This document shows, one piece after another, positions 42,012-49,632 of a DNA stretch of 64,000 bases. The position numbers were made by a program, and so were the translations under genes. Each line of letters opens with the position of its first letter. The stretch's first letter is position 1. The DNA comes from Occultella gossypii (lineage in GTDB: Bacteria > Actinomycetota > Actinomycetes > Actinomycetales > Beutenbergiaceae). The notes under the pieces were generated by a model, which worked only from the letters and a program-made list of their open reading frames with translations, ran no database searches and was not told where the DNA came from. Location of the stretch: NCBI RefSeq assembly GCF_019947135.1, contig NZ_JAGSHT010000014.1, positions 1 to 64,000 on the forward strand. The letters run 5' to 3'.

Positions 42012-43453
42012 GCACCTTCGCCGAAGAACCGGTAACCATCCTCGATGAGTTGCGCGCCCTGCGCGAGCACGACGCCCCCACGCACGGCGGACGCGTGCTG
42101 TCCTACGTCTACGACCCCGGGGTTGCCGAGCTCGACGAGCTCGCCGCCGACGCCGCGCGTCTCATGCAGCCCGTGAACGGACTCGACCCCACCACGTTCG
42201 GCTCGGTGGCGGCGCTCGAACGGGACGTCATCGCGTTCGTGCGGGACCTGCTGCACGGCGATTCCGACGTCGTGGGCACCGTCACGACGGGCGGCACCGA
42301 GTCGTGTCTGCTTGCCGTCAAGACCGCCCGGGACGCCTGGGTCGCCGCCGGCGGGACCGGCACACCGCGGCTGGTGATGCCCGCAACCGCGCACGCCGCG
42401 TTCCATAAGGCGGCCCACTACTTCGGGCTGGACCTCGACCTGGTCCCGGTGTCCAGCGAAGGTGTGGTGGCGGTCGACGACATCGAGGCGCGGCTCGGGG
42501 CGGATGTGGCCATGGTCGTCGTCTCGGCGCCCTCGTACCCGGTCGCGGCCCTCGACCCGGTGGCAGCGGTCGCCGAGCTCGCGGCCGCCCGTGGCATCGA
42601 CGTGCACGTCGACGCCTGCATCGGCGGACTCGTGCTGCCGTTCTGGCCGGACCTGCCGGACTGGGACTTCGCCGTCCCCGGCGTCACCAGCGTGAGCGCG
42701 GACCTGCACAAGTACGGCTACGCACCGAAGGGCGCATCGGTGCTGCTGCAGCGTGGCCGCGACCGGCAGCGCCTGCAGTACTTCGCCACCACCCGCTGGC
42801 CGGGCTACCCGGTGGTCAACCCGACGATCCTCGGCTCCAAGTCGGCCGGGCCACTCGCTGCCGCCTGGGCGATCACGCGCGCGCTCGGGGTGTCCGGATT
42901 CCAGGGGCTCGTCGACTCGACCCGACGCTCGACCGACGCCATCCTCGCGGCGATCGCGGCGATCGAGGGGTTGCGGGTACTCGGAGATCCGGTCGGGCCG
43001 CTCCTCGCGGTCGCCGCCGACCCAGCGGTGTCCGCCGCCGCCCGCGTCGACCCGCACCACTGGGCGGACGCCGTCCGCGGCCTCGGCTTCACTCTGCAAC
43101 TGCAGCCGGCGAACGGCGCCATCGGATCGACCACGCACCTCACCATCACACCGGTCACCGAGCGGGTGCTACCGGACCTGCTCGCGGCGCTCACGGCAGG
43201 GGCCGACGCCGTGCGCGGGGTCTCGCACGTCGATGCCACCCCGCTGATCGGTCAGCTCCCGCCGCTCACCGGTCCCCTCGACTCCGACGCCGCCGCCGCG
43301 ATCCTGGCCGGCTTCGGCATCGGCACCGAAGGAGCACTCCCGGACGCGCTGGCCCCACTGTTGGCGATCATCGAGATCACCCCGCCCGCGCTCGCCGAGC
43401 GACTGCTCACTGAACTGCTGGCGAGACTCGTCGAACCTGCCCCAGCGGGTTAG
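42008..43453 (+). CDS. PLP-dependent decarboxylase / sphingosine-phosphate lyase-like enzyme
   Basis: This 481-residue fold-type I PLP enzyme shows VGTVTTGGTESCLLAVKTARD (cofactor phosphate site), the aspartate in VDACIGGLVLPF, and the PLP lysine in SADLHKYGYAPKGASV. The pattern fits the group of dihydrosphingosine-1-phosphate lyases and group II amino acid decarboxylases. The exact substrate cannot be settled. It is translationally coupled to the MFS gene upstream. A bidirectional terminator follows at 43515. Confidence 0.88.
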   Translation: MSTFAEEPVTILDELRALREHDAPTHGGRVLSYVYDPGVAELDELAADAARLMQPVNGLDPTTFGSVAALERDVIAFVRDLLHGDSDVVGTVTTGGTESCLLAVKTARDAWVAAGGTGTPRLVMPATAHAAFHKAAHYFGLDLDLVPVSSEGVVAVDDIEARLGADVAMVVVSAPSYPVAALDPVAAVAELAAARGIDVHVDACIGGLVLPFWPDLPDWDFAVPGVTSVSADLHKYGYAPKGASVLLQRGRDRQRLQYFATTRWPGYPVVNPTILGSKSAGPLAAAWAITRALGVSGFQGLVDSTRRSTDAILAAIAAIEGLRVLGDPVGPLLAVAADPAVSAAARVDPHHWADAVRGLGFTLQLQPANGAIGSTTHLTITPVTERVLPDLLAALTAGADAVRGVSHVDATPLIGQLPPLTGPLDSDAAAAILAGFGIGTEGALPDALAPLLAIIEITPPALAERLLTELLARLVEPAPAG

Positions 43454-43514
43454 GAGCGCGTGAGCGGTCGCGCACCGTGGCCGGGCGGCGCAGACCCGCA
43501 CCCCGGAACGGACG

Positions 43515-43548
43515 AAGCCCCGCCGCACCCTCAGGTGCGTCGGGGCTT
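43515..43548. terminator. bidirectional terminator hairpin
   Basis: AAGCCCCGCCGCACC and GGTGCGTCGGGGCTT form a stem with one mismatch around a CTCA loop. It lies between the convergent PLP enzyme gene and the 31-residue ORF, and could end both. Confidence 0.75.
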
Positions 43549-43565
43549 GCGATGACCGGTTTTGC

Positions 43566-43661
43566 TCAGAACTGCTTGAAGAACAGTGGCAATCGGTCGA
43601 CGTGTTCGGATCGTTCGTCGGCGTTCATGATCGCGTCGACGACCCAGTTCAAGTAGCGCAT
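43566..43661 (-). CDS. 31-residue ORF of unknown function
   Basis: The peptide begins MRYLNWVVDAIMNADERSEH and ends LPLFFKQF, with a hydrophobic start, an acidic middle and an aromatic tail. A GGAG site lies 6 nt before the ATG and a hairpin terminator lies just past the stop on the same strand. The upstream 100 nt hold an imperfect TTCAAGCGT/ACGCTTCAA repeat and a possible promoter. The compact gene shape makes translation likely. No family was recognised. The TetR gene lies upstream on the same strand, about 200 nt away. Confidence 0.55.
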   Translation of the reverse strand: MRYLNWVVDAIMNADERSEHVDRLPLFFKQF

Positions 43662-43864
43662 GGTTGCTCCGTCTCAGTGGTGAATCTTCAGAGCACGCCC
43701 TCGGGCACCTGCAGCGGGACGAATGTCCCACGTATTCAAGCGTAGGCGTTTGACGCTTCAAGTGCGCGTGAGCGAAGCGTTTAGTGAGCAAGGTCTCCGC
43801 CCGCGACCGCCCGCCGGGACCGTCATCCTCGATGGCGTCAAGAACTCTCCGCCGTCGCGTCAAA

Positions 43865-44422
43865 TCAAGGGCGATCGAGGCCCAAGCGCCGAACAACCTG
43901 CCGGGCCCGTACGGTCGGATCCTCCGGGTACGGCAGCGCCGCGCTGAGCCAGAGGCCGACCAGGCCGTGGACGATCGCGAACGCGGCGTGGGCGTCCATC
44001 TCGATCTCCTGACTGCCACGATCGGCGGGAGCCCCCTCGGCCACGGTCGTGGAGAGCAGGGTCCAGGCCTGCTCACGTGCGAGCACCAGGTCCTCACTCG
44101 AACCGCTGAGCAGCCGCGGCTGCCACATCACCGCATAGTGCCCGGGATGTTCGAGCGCCCAGGTCACGTAGGCCACGCCCATCTCATGGATGTCGTCCTG
44201 CTGCGTCGACAGGGCGTCGTTCAGCGCCTGGAAGCCCTCGACGGCCAACGCGGTGAGCAGGCCCTGCCTGGTGCCGAAGTGATGCACCGGCGCCGAGTGC
44301 GACACCCCGGAACGACGCGCGAGCTCCCGTAGCGTGATGGCTTCCGGACCCAGCTCGGCCGCCATCTCGGCGGCGTCCGCCAGCAACTGTCGGGGCAGGT
44401 CGCCGTGGTGATATCCGGTCAT
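43865..44422 (-). CDS. TetR-family transcriptional regulator
   Basis: This 185-residue repressor has an N-terminal helix-turn-helix (LGPEAITLRELARRSGVSHSAPVHHFGTRQGLLTAL, about 26-61) and a C-terminal ligand domain with YVTWALEHPGHYAVMWQP of the TetR_C_33-like type. The ATG follows TATGGT by 6 nt, so its mRNA may be leaderless. Its control targets are unknown; the small ORF downstream on the same strand and the Tad genes upstream are candidates by position only. Confidence 0.88.
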   Translation of the reverse strand: MTGYHHGDLPRQLLADAAEMAAELGPEAITLRELARRSGVSHSAPVHHFGTRQGLLTALAVEGFQALNDALSTQQDDIHEMGVAYVTWALEHPGHYAVMWQPRLLSGSSEDLVLAREQAWTLLSTTVAEGAPADRGSQEIEMDAHAAFAIVHGLVGLWLSAALPYPEDPTVRARQVVRRLGLDRP

Positions 44423-44459
44423 GGCCCCACCATATCTAGACGTTGACCAGATCGTGGGC

Positions 44460-44933
44460 TCAGCCGGCCTCGGCGTGTGCGGTGACCTCAATGACGATGC
44501 CGTCAGACCATGGGATCAGCACCCAGGGCACCAGTGGTGGCCGGCTCACGGCGCCGAGGCTGACCTCAGCGACATCGCCGTCGGGACTCCCGGTCGGCTC
44601 GACGACGGCGAAGTCCTCGAACTCGTCCGTGACGCCCGCTGGCGCAGCCCTCAGGTACTCCTCGACGGCGGCCCGCACGGACTCGTCCGAGAGCGGCAGG
44701 TCCACCACCGAGCCCCGGTCGCCGGTGTAGAACTGCGCCGCGTCCACGGAGTCGGCGGCGTCCGCAGCGAGTGCGTCGGCCAGGGACAGCAGCCGTTTGC
44801 GCTCCAAGTAGACCGAGGCGACCGAGGCGACGACCATCACCAGCGCCAAAGTGACCAGCCCGTACACCAGGGACAGCAGCAGGATCTGACCGTCCTCGCG
44901 GCGTTCGCGCAGGCGGGCGCCGGTGCTGGTCAC
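44460..44933 (-). CDS. Tad pilus-associated protein, TadG-like N-terminus
   Basis: This 157-residue protein begins with charged residues then ILLLSLVYGLVTLALVMVVASVAS, the hydrophobic pseudopilin-like helix of TadE/TadG proteins; the DGQ(I)xLL motif is seen. The rest is extracytoplasmic and acidic. Its GTG start overlaps the stop of the preceding TadE gene (GTGA). It is the last gene of the operon. It is a probable minor pilin or pilus assembly factor. Confidence 0.75.
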   Translation of the reverse strand: MTSTGARLRERREDGQILLLSLVYGLVTLALVMVVASVASVYLERKRLLSLADALAADAADSVDAAQFYTGDRGSVVDLPLSDESVRAAVEEYLRAAPAGVTDEFEDFAVVEPTGSPDGDVAEVSLGAVSRPPLVPWVLIPWSDGIVIEVTAHAEAG

Positions 44934-45403
44934 GGCTGCTCCCGGTAGGTGTCCACGGCGGTCATGGCCTCCGCCTCGATCGCGACCTCCATCGGTAGCG
45001 CGTCGGCCATGAAACTCGGCGCACCCGGCAGCCCGACGGTGGTGTCGACCCGTAGGTGGATGTAGGCACCCGGGCTCAGGCAGGGATCCTCGGCGCAGGT
45101 CACGGTCAAAGCTTCGCCGCCGTCGACGCTGATCCCCTGGTCCGCGAACGCCAGCTCGACGGCGAGCACCGCCAGCGCGAGGCCCTCCTCCATGGTCTCG
45201 GCATCCGCGATCAGCCGGCCGGCGTCGCGTGCCGCACCCTCGGCTGCAAAGCTGGCCGCTTCGATCCGGCCGAGGGTGATGATCAGGTAGACGATCGGCA
45301 CCAGCACCAGCAGGGAGACGCCTAGGAACTCCACGACCGCGCTGCCGCGCTCGGCCGCGCCGGCCCGATCGAGCCGAACCCGGAGCCATGCTGCGAGCCT
45401 CAC
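44930..45403 (-). CDS. TadE-family pseudopilin (second copy)
   Basis: This 157-residue protein has the TadE signature AERGSAVVEFLGVSLLVLVPIVYLIITLGR: a charged ERGSA, then Glu at position 5 of the hydrophobic helix, as in pilins. The outer domain has two cysteines (VTCAEDPCL). The GTG start overlaps the stop of the first TadE gene. TadE-type proteins are minor pilins needed for Tad pili. Confidence 0.82.
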   Translation of the reverse strand: MRLAAWLRVRLDRAGAAERGSAVVEFLGVSLLVLVPIVYLIITLGRIEAASFAAEGAARDAGRLIADAETMEEGLALAVLAVELAFADQGISVDGGEALTVTCAEDPCLSPGAYIHLRVDTTVGLPGAPSFMADALPMEVAIEAEAMTAVDTYREQP

Positions 45404-45768
45404 TCCTGGACCGCCCTTCCGGTCACGTGCACCACGCCCGACGGCCCGAGCAGGCCGAGGACCGGGATCGGCGCGCTCACTCGTACCTCCACGAGCGTCG
45501 CGCCAGCATGGGTGACGTACCCGGCGGCGAGGTTCTCCGCATAGGCGGCCGGCAGCGTGGACGTGATCAGGTCCGCGGTCCGTTGCTGCCCGGCCGCGAG
45601 CGAACTCCCGTCCAGCGCCGCGTACCGGGCTCCCTCCGAGGCGCTGTCGATCAGGACGTTGCGTACGTGCAGGGTGAGTGCCAGCTGCACGAGACCCAGG
45701 ACCAGCACCGTCACCAGCAGGGAGACCAGCAGGAAGTCCACCACCGCGGAGCCCCGCTCGGACCTCAT
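45400..45768 (-). CDS. TadE-family pseudopilin (first copy)
   Basis: This 122-residue protein begins MRSERGSAVVDFLLVSLLVTVLVLGLVQLAL, the TadE/TadF motif with an acidic residue (Asp) in place of the usual Glu. The outer part is short. ATG 45768 overlaps the stop of the Flp-like gene (ATGA); the long in-frame extension upstream is discarded because it covers that gene. Confidence 0.8.
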   Translation of the reverse strand: MRSERGSAVVDFLLVSLLVTVLVLGLVQLALTLHVRNVLIDSASEGARYAALDGSSLAAGQQRTADLITSTLPAAYAENLAAGYVTHAGATLVEVRVSAPIPVLGLLGPSGVVHVTGRAVQE

Positions 45769-45950
45769 GCGCCGAGCACGCGCTCCATGGCCGTGTTGAA
45801 CACCTGGGTGAGCGCCTCGCCCGCCAGTGCCCAGATCAGGACCACCAGTCCTGCCGTCATCAATGTCACCAGGACCCACCCCGGCACGTCGCCCCGGTCC
45901 CCGTCGGTCCGCAGGCGTCGTCGCAGTTCGTTCGACCAACTTCTCATCAT
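45765..45950 (-). CDS. small Flp-pilin-like membrane protein
   Basis: This 61-residue protein has a basic N-terminus (MMRSWSNELRRRLRTDGDRG) and one hydrophobic helix (VLVTLMTAGLVVLIWALAG), then a short outer tail. It sits where the flp pilin lies in actinobacterial Tad operons. The classical Flp cleavage motif (G/XXXXEY) is not evident; DGDRGDVPGW takes its place, so it is an atypical pilin candidate. It starts 11 nt after the TadC gene. Confidence 0.7.
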   Translation of the reverse strand: MMRSWSNELRRRLRTDGDRGDVPGWVLVTLMTAGLVVLIWALAGEALTQVFNTAMERVLGA

Positions 45951-45961
45951 TCACCCTTCGT

Positions 45962-46903
45962 CTACAGGCCCACCCGCAGGACGGATATCCCCGGGAAGAC
46001 TGCGAACAGAACACTCGTTGGCAACAGCACGAAGACGACCGGGATCATCATGAGGATCTCGCGTTTGCCGCCCTCCTCCATCAGTGCCCGTTGGCCCACC
46101 TCTCGGGCGTCCTGGGCCTGGGCGCGCAGCACGTCCGCGAGCGGTGTGCCCCGCTCGACTGCGGTGGCGACCCCCTCGGTGAACCGGGAGATGCTCGGCA
46201 GGGCGATACGCGCCGACATCCGGTCCAACGCCTGCGTGAGTGGGATGCCCGACCTCACCTCGGCCAGGGTGCGCCCGATCTCTCCGGAGAGCTCGCCGGT
46301 GGTGGTGCGCGACACGCGGTCGAGCGCTGCCACCGGTGCCTCCCCCGCGCCCACCGCGAGCGCGAGCAATTCCGCCACGGTCGGGAACTCCGCGACCATC
46401 CGGCGCTCGCGCGCACTCACCTGCTGGCTCAGCCACTGGTCGCGCGCCAGTGCCCCGCCGATCCCACAGAGCAGGACCAGCACGGTCAGCGGCACGATCC
46501 CGGCCCCGCGGGCCACCCCAAGCACGAGCGCCGCGACCAGCCCGGCGGCGAGGCCCAGCGCGGCCCAGACGACCTGCTCGGTGCGGAACTGCTCCACCGT
46601 GGCGGACGACCCGGCGCGGACGAGCCGGCCACGGATCCCGACCGAGGAACTCCCGAGCCGCTCGAAGAGCCGGGCGGCATCGGCCACGACGGGGCGCAGG
46701 AGCCGCTCCAGGGTCGGGAACGGCGTGATCGGTTGCTGCGTCACGAGCAGGCGGGACGTCGTCGGGCGGTCACGCAGGTACGGCGAGACGCGGTCGATCA
46801 GGCGGACCCGACGCGCGGACACGCGCCACAGGACCAGGCAGAGCCCGACGCCGAACATCAGTCCCAGTGCGGCTCCCGTCAACGCGGGATTCTCGAGGCT
46901 CAT
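45962..46903 (-). CDS. tadC: Tad secretion system inner-membrane protein TadC-like (T2SSF)
   Basis: This 313-residue protein has a T2SSF domain with EFPTVAELLALAVGAGEAPVAALDRV and GIPLTQALDRM, plus hydrophobic segments near the N-terminus, in the middle (AALGLAAGLVAALVLGVARG, then VPLTVLVLLCGIGGAL) and at the end (ILMMIPVVFVLLPTSVLFAVFPG). It forms the membrane platform with TadB. The ATG overlaps the tadB stop (ATGA, 46900-46903). Confidence 0.87.
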   Translation of the reverse strand: MSLENPALTGAALGLMFGVGLCLVLWRVSARRVRLIDRVSPYLRDRPTTSRLLVTQQPITPFPTLERLLRPVVADAARLFERLGSSSVGIRGRLVRAGSSATVEQFRTEQVVWAALGLAAGLVAALVLGVARGAGIVPLTVLVLLCGIGGALARDQWLSQQVSARERRMVAEFPTVAELLALAVGAGEAPVAALDRVSRTTTGELSGEIGRTLAEVRSGIPLTQALDRMSARIALPSISRFTEGVATAVERGTPLADVLRAQAQDAREVGQRALMEEGGKREILMMIPVVFVLLPTSVLFAVFPGISVLRVGL

Positions 46904-47757
46904 CGGAGCACCCGTACGTCCTCGGGCAGTCGCCCGATCCGGACCATCAGCAGGTAGGCCGCCGCGGACGCGGCAGCGCCGACCAGAAGCACCGCGGCGC
47001 CGACGGCCGTGTTGAACGCAGCGGCCGTCTCCGGGCGAGTGCTGAGCAGGGCGAGCACCAGCCAAGGCGCACCTGCCGCGAGCCGTGCTCCATTCACGGT
47101 CCAGGACTGTCGCGCCTCGAGCTCACCGCGGGCGCGCAGGTCGTCCCGCAGGAACGCCGAGAGCGTTCGCAACAGCCGACCGAGATCGGTGCCACCGACA
47201 TCCCTGGTCAGCCGTAACGCCTCGATCAGACGATCCGCGACCGGGTCGGCGAGACGCGCCTTGAGGCGGTCGAGCGCGTCCGAGAACCTGCCGGTGGCCC
47301 GATAGTCGTCCGCGAACGCCCGAAACTCGGCCCGCATCGGTTCCGGACCCCGCTCCGACAGACTGATCAGCGCCTCGGGCAGAGACATGCCGGCACGGAT
47401 CCCCGAGTTCAGGTCATCGACCACCTCGGGCCAGAGCTCTCGCAGCTCGGTACGTCGCCGTCGGGCGCGGGCGCGCACATAGGGTCCCGGGGCGAGCGCG
47501 GCCAGCACCGCGAAGCTTGCCGCGATCGTCGGCGAACCGGTCACGGCGGCCGCGACCACGAACGTGACCAGGCCGATCGCGATGCTGGTGCCGTAGAAGG
47601 CGGCCGGCCGCACCCCCGGCATGCCCGCCTGGACCAACAGGTCCTGGGTGCGCTCACCACGCCGACTCGATCGCTGTGGACGCGGCTGCCGGGGCCAGAA
47701 CGACCACCAGATACACAGCAGGCCCACCCCGAGCAGCAGACCCGCGACCGTGCCCAT
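46900..47757 (-). CDS. tadB: Tad secretion system inner-membrane protein TadB-like (T2SSF)
   Basis: This 285-residue protein has a T2SSF domain (WPEVVDDLNSGIRAGMSLPEALISLS) with membrane segments at both sides: VAGLLLGVGLLCIWWSFWP at the start and VGAAVLLVGAAASAAAYLLMV at the end. Its stop overlaps the tadC start, and it begins 4 nt after the tadA stop. With TadC it makes the platform of the pilus machine. Confidence 0.87.
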   Translation of the reverse strand: MGTVAGLLLGVGLLCIWWSFWPRQPRPQRSSRRGERTQDLLVQAGMPGVRPAAFYGTSIAIGLVTFVVAAAVTGSPTIAASFAVLAALAPGPYVRARARRRRTELRELWPEVVDDLNSGIRAGMSLPEALISLSERGPEPMRAEFRAFADDYRATGRFSDALDRLKARLADPVADRLIEALRLTRDVGGTDLGRLLRTLSAFLRDDLRARGELEARQSWTVNGARLAAGAPWLVLALLSTRPETAAAFNTAVGAAVLLVGAAASAAAYLLMVRIGRLPEDVRVLR

Positions 47758-47761
47758 TCCC

Positions 47762-49000
47762 TCAGCCCGCCGCCAGGAGTTCCCGCAGCCGGAATCCGGC
47801 CCGAGTGAATCGCTCCTCATGGGGCGGAAAGCCACCGGCCCTGGTGAGGTGGGTCTCGCGTCGCTCGAACAGCGGAGCGATCTCGATGACACCGTCCTCC
47901 GCCCGGCCGGACAGGCCGACGACCTCCTGAACCCGACGGTGTCCCTGGGAGTCGAGGTCGAGGTGCACGACCAGGTCGACAGCGGCAGCCACGGTGGGCA
48001 CCACGAAGCGGTCGGATACGTTCTCCCCGGCCAGCAACGGCAGGGTCGTCATCTTGACGACCGCCTCCCGCGCCGAGTTCGCGTGGATCGTGCACATTCC
48101 CGGGATCCCGGCGTTGAGTGCGATGAGCAGGTCGAGAGCCTCCGCCTCGCGCACCTCGCCGATGATCAGCCGGTCGGGACGCATCCGGAGCGCCTCCTTC
48201 ACCAGGCGTCGCAGCGGGATCTCCCCCGTGCCCTCGAGGTTCGCCTGGCGGCACTGCATGGCGACCACGTCCCTGGCCGCGAGCTGGAGTTCGAAAACCT
48301 CTTCGCAGGTGATGACGTGCTCGTTCGAGGGGATCGCACCGGCGAGCGCGTTCACCATGGTCGTCTTGCCCGCCTGCGTGGCCCCGGACACCAGGATGTT
48401 CAGGCCTGACACCACGGCGGCCTCCAGGAAGGCCGCCGCCTCCGCGGTGAGCGAGCCGAGCGCCACGAGGTCTGCGACCCGCTTGGCCCGCACCACGTAC
48501 TTGCGGATATTGATCGCCCAGTGCCGACGGGTGACATCAGGGATCACTGCGTGCAGTCGCTCCCCGCCGGGCAGCGATGCGTCCACGAAGGGATTGCTCA
48601 GATCCAGGCGGCGCCCCGAGGACCTCAGCATCCGCTCCACGAGGTCCCGGATCGCGATCTCCGTGAGGATCGTGTTGGTCAGTTCCGCGCGACCACTCCG
48701 GGCGACGAAGACCTTGCCCGGCTCGTTGATCCAGACCTCTTCGATCTCCGGGTCCTCGAGGTACTGCTGCAACGGGCCCAGACCGCTGATGACGTCGTGC
48801 AGGCTCTTGGTGGTCAGATCGAGATCGTCGAGGCGCGGCACCAGGCCGAGCAGCGAGCGCTCCTCATAGTCCGCGACGGCCGCCGCGATCAGTCCCCGCA
48901 CACCCGCGTCGTCACGCTCGGGGTCCAGACCCCGACGGCGGATGAGTTCGCGCACCTCCTCCTCGAGGAGTGCCACCCCTTCGCCCATCGGGTCCCCCAT
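47762..49000 (-). CDS. tadA: Tad pilus assembly ATPase (TadA/CpaF)
   Basis: This secretion ATPase of about 412 residues has Walker A GATQAGKT, the Asp box (HVITCEEVFELQL), Walker B LRMRPDRLIIGEVREAEALDLL, and the His box MCTIHANSA. It powers pilus assembly. The start is uncertain: ATG 49000 is used; GTG 49012 and ATG 48988 are in the same frame and no strong ribosome site is visible. It heads the seven-gene operon. TadZ/CpaE and a prepilin peptidase are not in the window. Confidence 0.92.
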   Translation of the reverse strand: MGDPMGEGVALLEEEVRELIRRRGLDPERDDAGVRGLIAAAVADYEERSLLGLVPRLDDLDLTTKSLHDVISGLGPLQQYLEDPEIEEVWINEPGKVFVARSGRAELTNTILTEIAIRDLVERMLRSSGRRLDLSNPFVDASLPGGERLHAVIPDVTRRHWAINIRKYVVRAKRVADLVALGSLTAEAAAFLEAAVVSGLNILVSGATQAGKTTMVNALAGAIPSNEHVITCEEVFELQLAARDVVAMQCRQANLEGTGEIPLRRLVKEALRMRPDRLIIGEVREAEALDLLIALNAGIPGMCTIHANSAREAVVKMTTLPLLAGENVSDRFVVPTVAAAVDLVVHLDLDSQGHRRVQEVVGLSGRAEDGVIEIAPLFERRETHLTRAGGFPPHEERFTRAGFRLRELLAAG

Positions 49001-49093
49001 TGCCCCCGGCACCGCGCCATCGCCACACAGTGAAGTGCGTCACAACCTAGCCGAAGCGCCACGCCCTGAGAAGGCCTGTGGATAACAGCCGCG

Positions 49094-49423
49094 CTATGAG
49101 ACCACCAGGGATGAGATGTGGTCGTCGCGCAGGGTGAAGGTCATCGTGCCGGTGCCGTTGAACCCGTTCCCGGAGACCTGGACCGTTCCGACGTAACTGT
49201 CGGTTCCGGAACCCGCCGTCAGGGTGACGAGCTCGATGTGGCTCTGGACGCCGGTGTTGTCCGTCCGGTCCCAGTCGCGGACCCCATCGTGACCGTGGAA
49301 GCTACGCCCCCAGTCCTCGAGGTATGCGTCCTGCGTGAAGGCTGCGACGAAGGCATCGGAGTCACCTCTGGCGGTGGCGTCAAGGAACATCTCGATCGGC
49401 CGTGGTGTGTCGATGCTGGTCAT
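49094..49423 (-). CDS. SnoaL/NTF2-like small protein
   Basis: This 109-residue protein has the NTF2-like alpha+beta pattern: IEMFLDATARGDSDAFVAAFTQDAYLEDWGRSFHGHDGVRDW, then SHIELVTLTAG and TMTFTLRDDHISSL. The family includes ketosteroid isomerase-like and SnoaL-like enzymes, as well as binding proteins; no reaction can be inferred. AAGGAGG lies 5 nt before the ATG. It diverges from the sugar transporter operon at 49633, with the palindrome at 49587 between them. Confidence 0.85.
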   Translation of the reverse strand: MTSIDTPRPIEMFLDATARGDSDAFVAAFTQDAYLEDWGRSFHGHDGVRDWDRTDNTGVQSHIELVTLTAGSGTDSYVGTVQVSGNGFNGTGTMTFTLRDDHISSLVVS

Positions 49424-49586
49424 GGTTGACCTCCTTGCGCATGAGTATGCCGAGCCGTCACCGCATCCGGGAAGAGGTTCTGGAGCGCCGTGGGCCCCGG
49501 TCGTGTGGTGGTTCGACCCTGGTCGCGGAACGAACACGCCAGCCGTCGGGTCACCTCTTGACGGCGACCCCGGTTGGGGTGCAGTC

Positions 49587-49620
49587 TACCTGTCACGTGT
49601 TAGGTGACACGTGACAGGTA
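49587..49620. promoter_or_regulatory. 14-bp perfect palindrome, probable operator of the fructoside operon
   Basis: Arms TACCTGTCACGTGT and ACACGTGACAGGTA surround TAGGTG. Each arm contains a CACGTG core, so two overlapping LacI-type sites (centres 14 bp apart) are possible. It ends 12 nt before the substrate-binding protein start. A 19-nt sequence at 56809-56827 beside the LacI gene start matches the left part at 16 positions. A -35-like TTGACG lies at 49558-49563. Confidence 0.75.
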
Positions 49621-49632
49621 AAGGAAGTAGCA

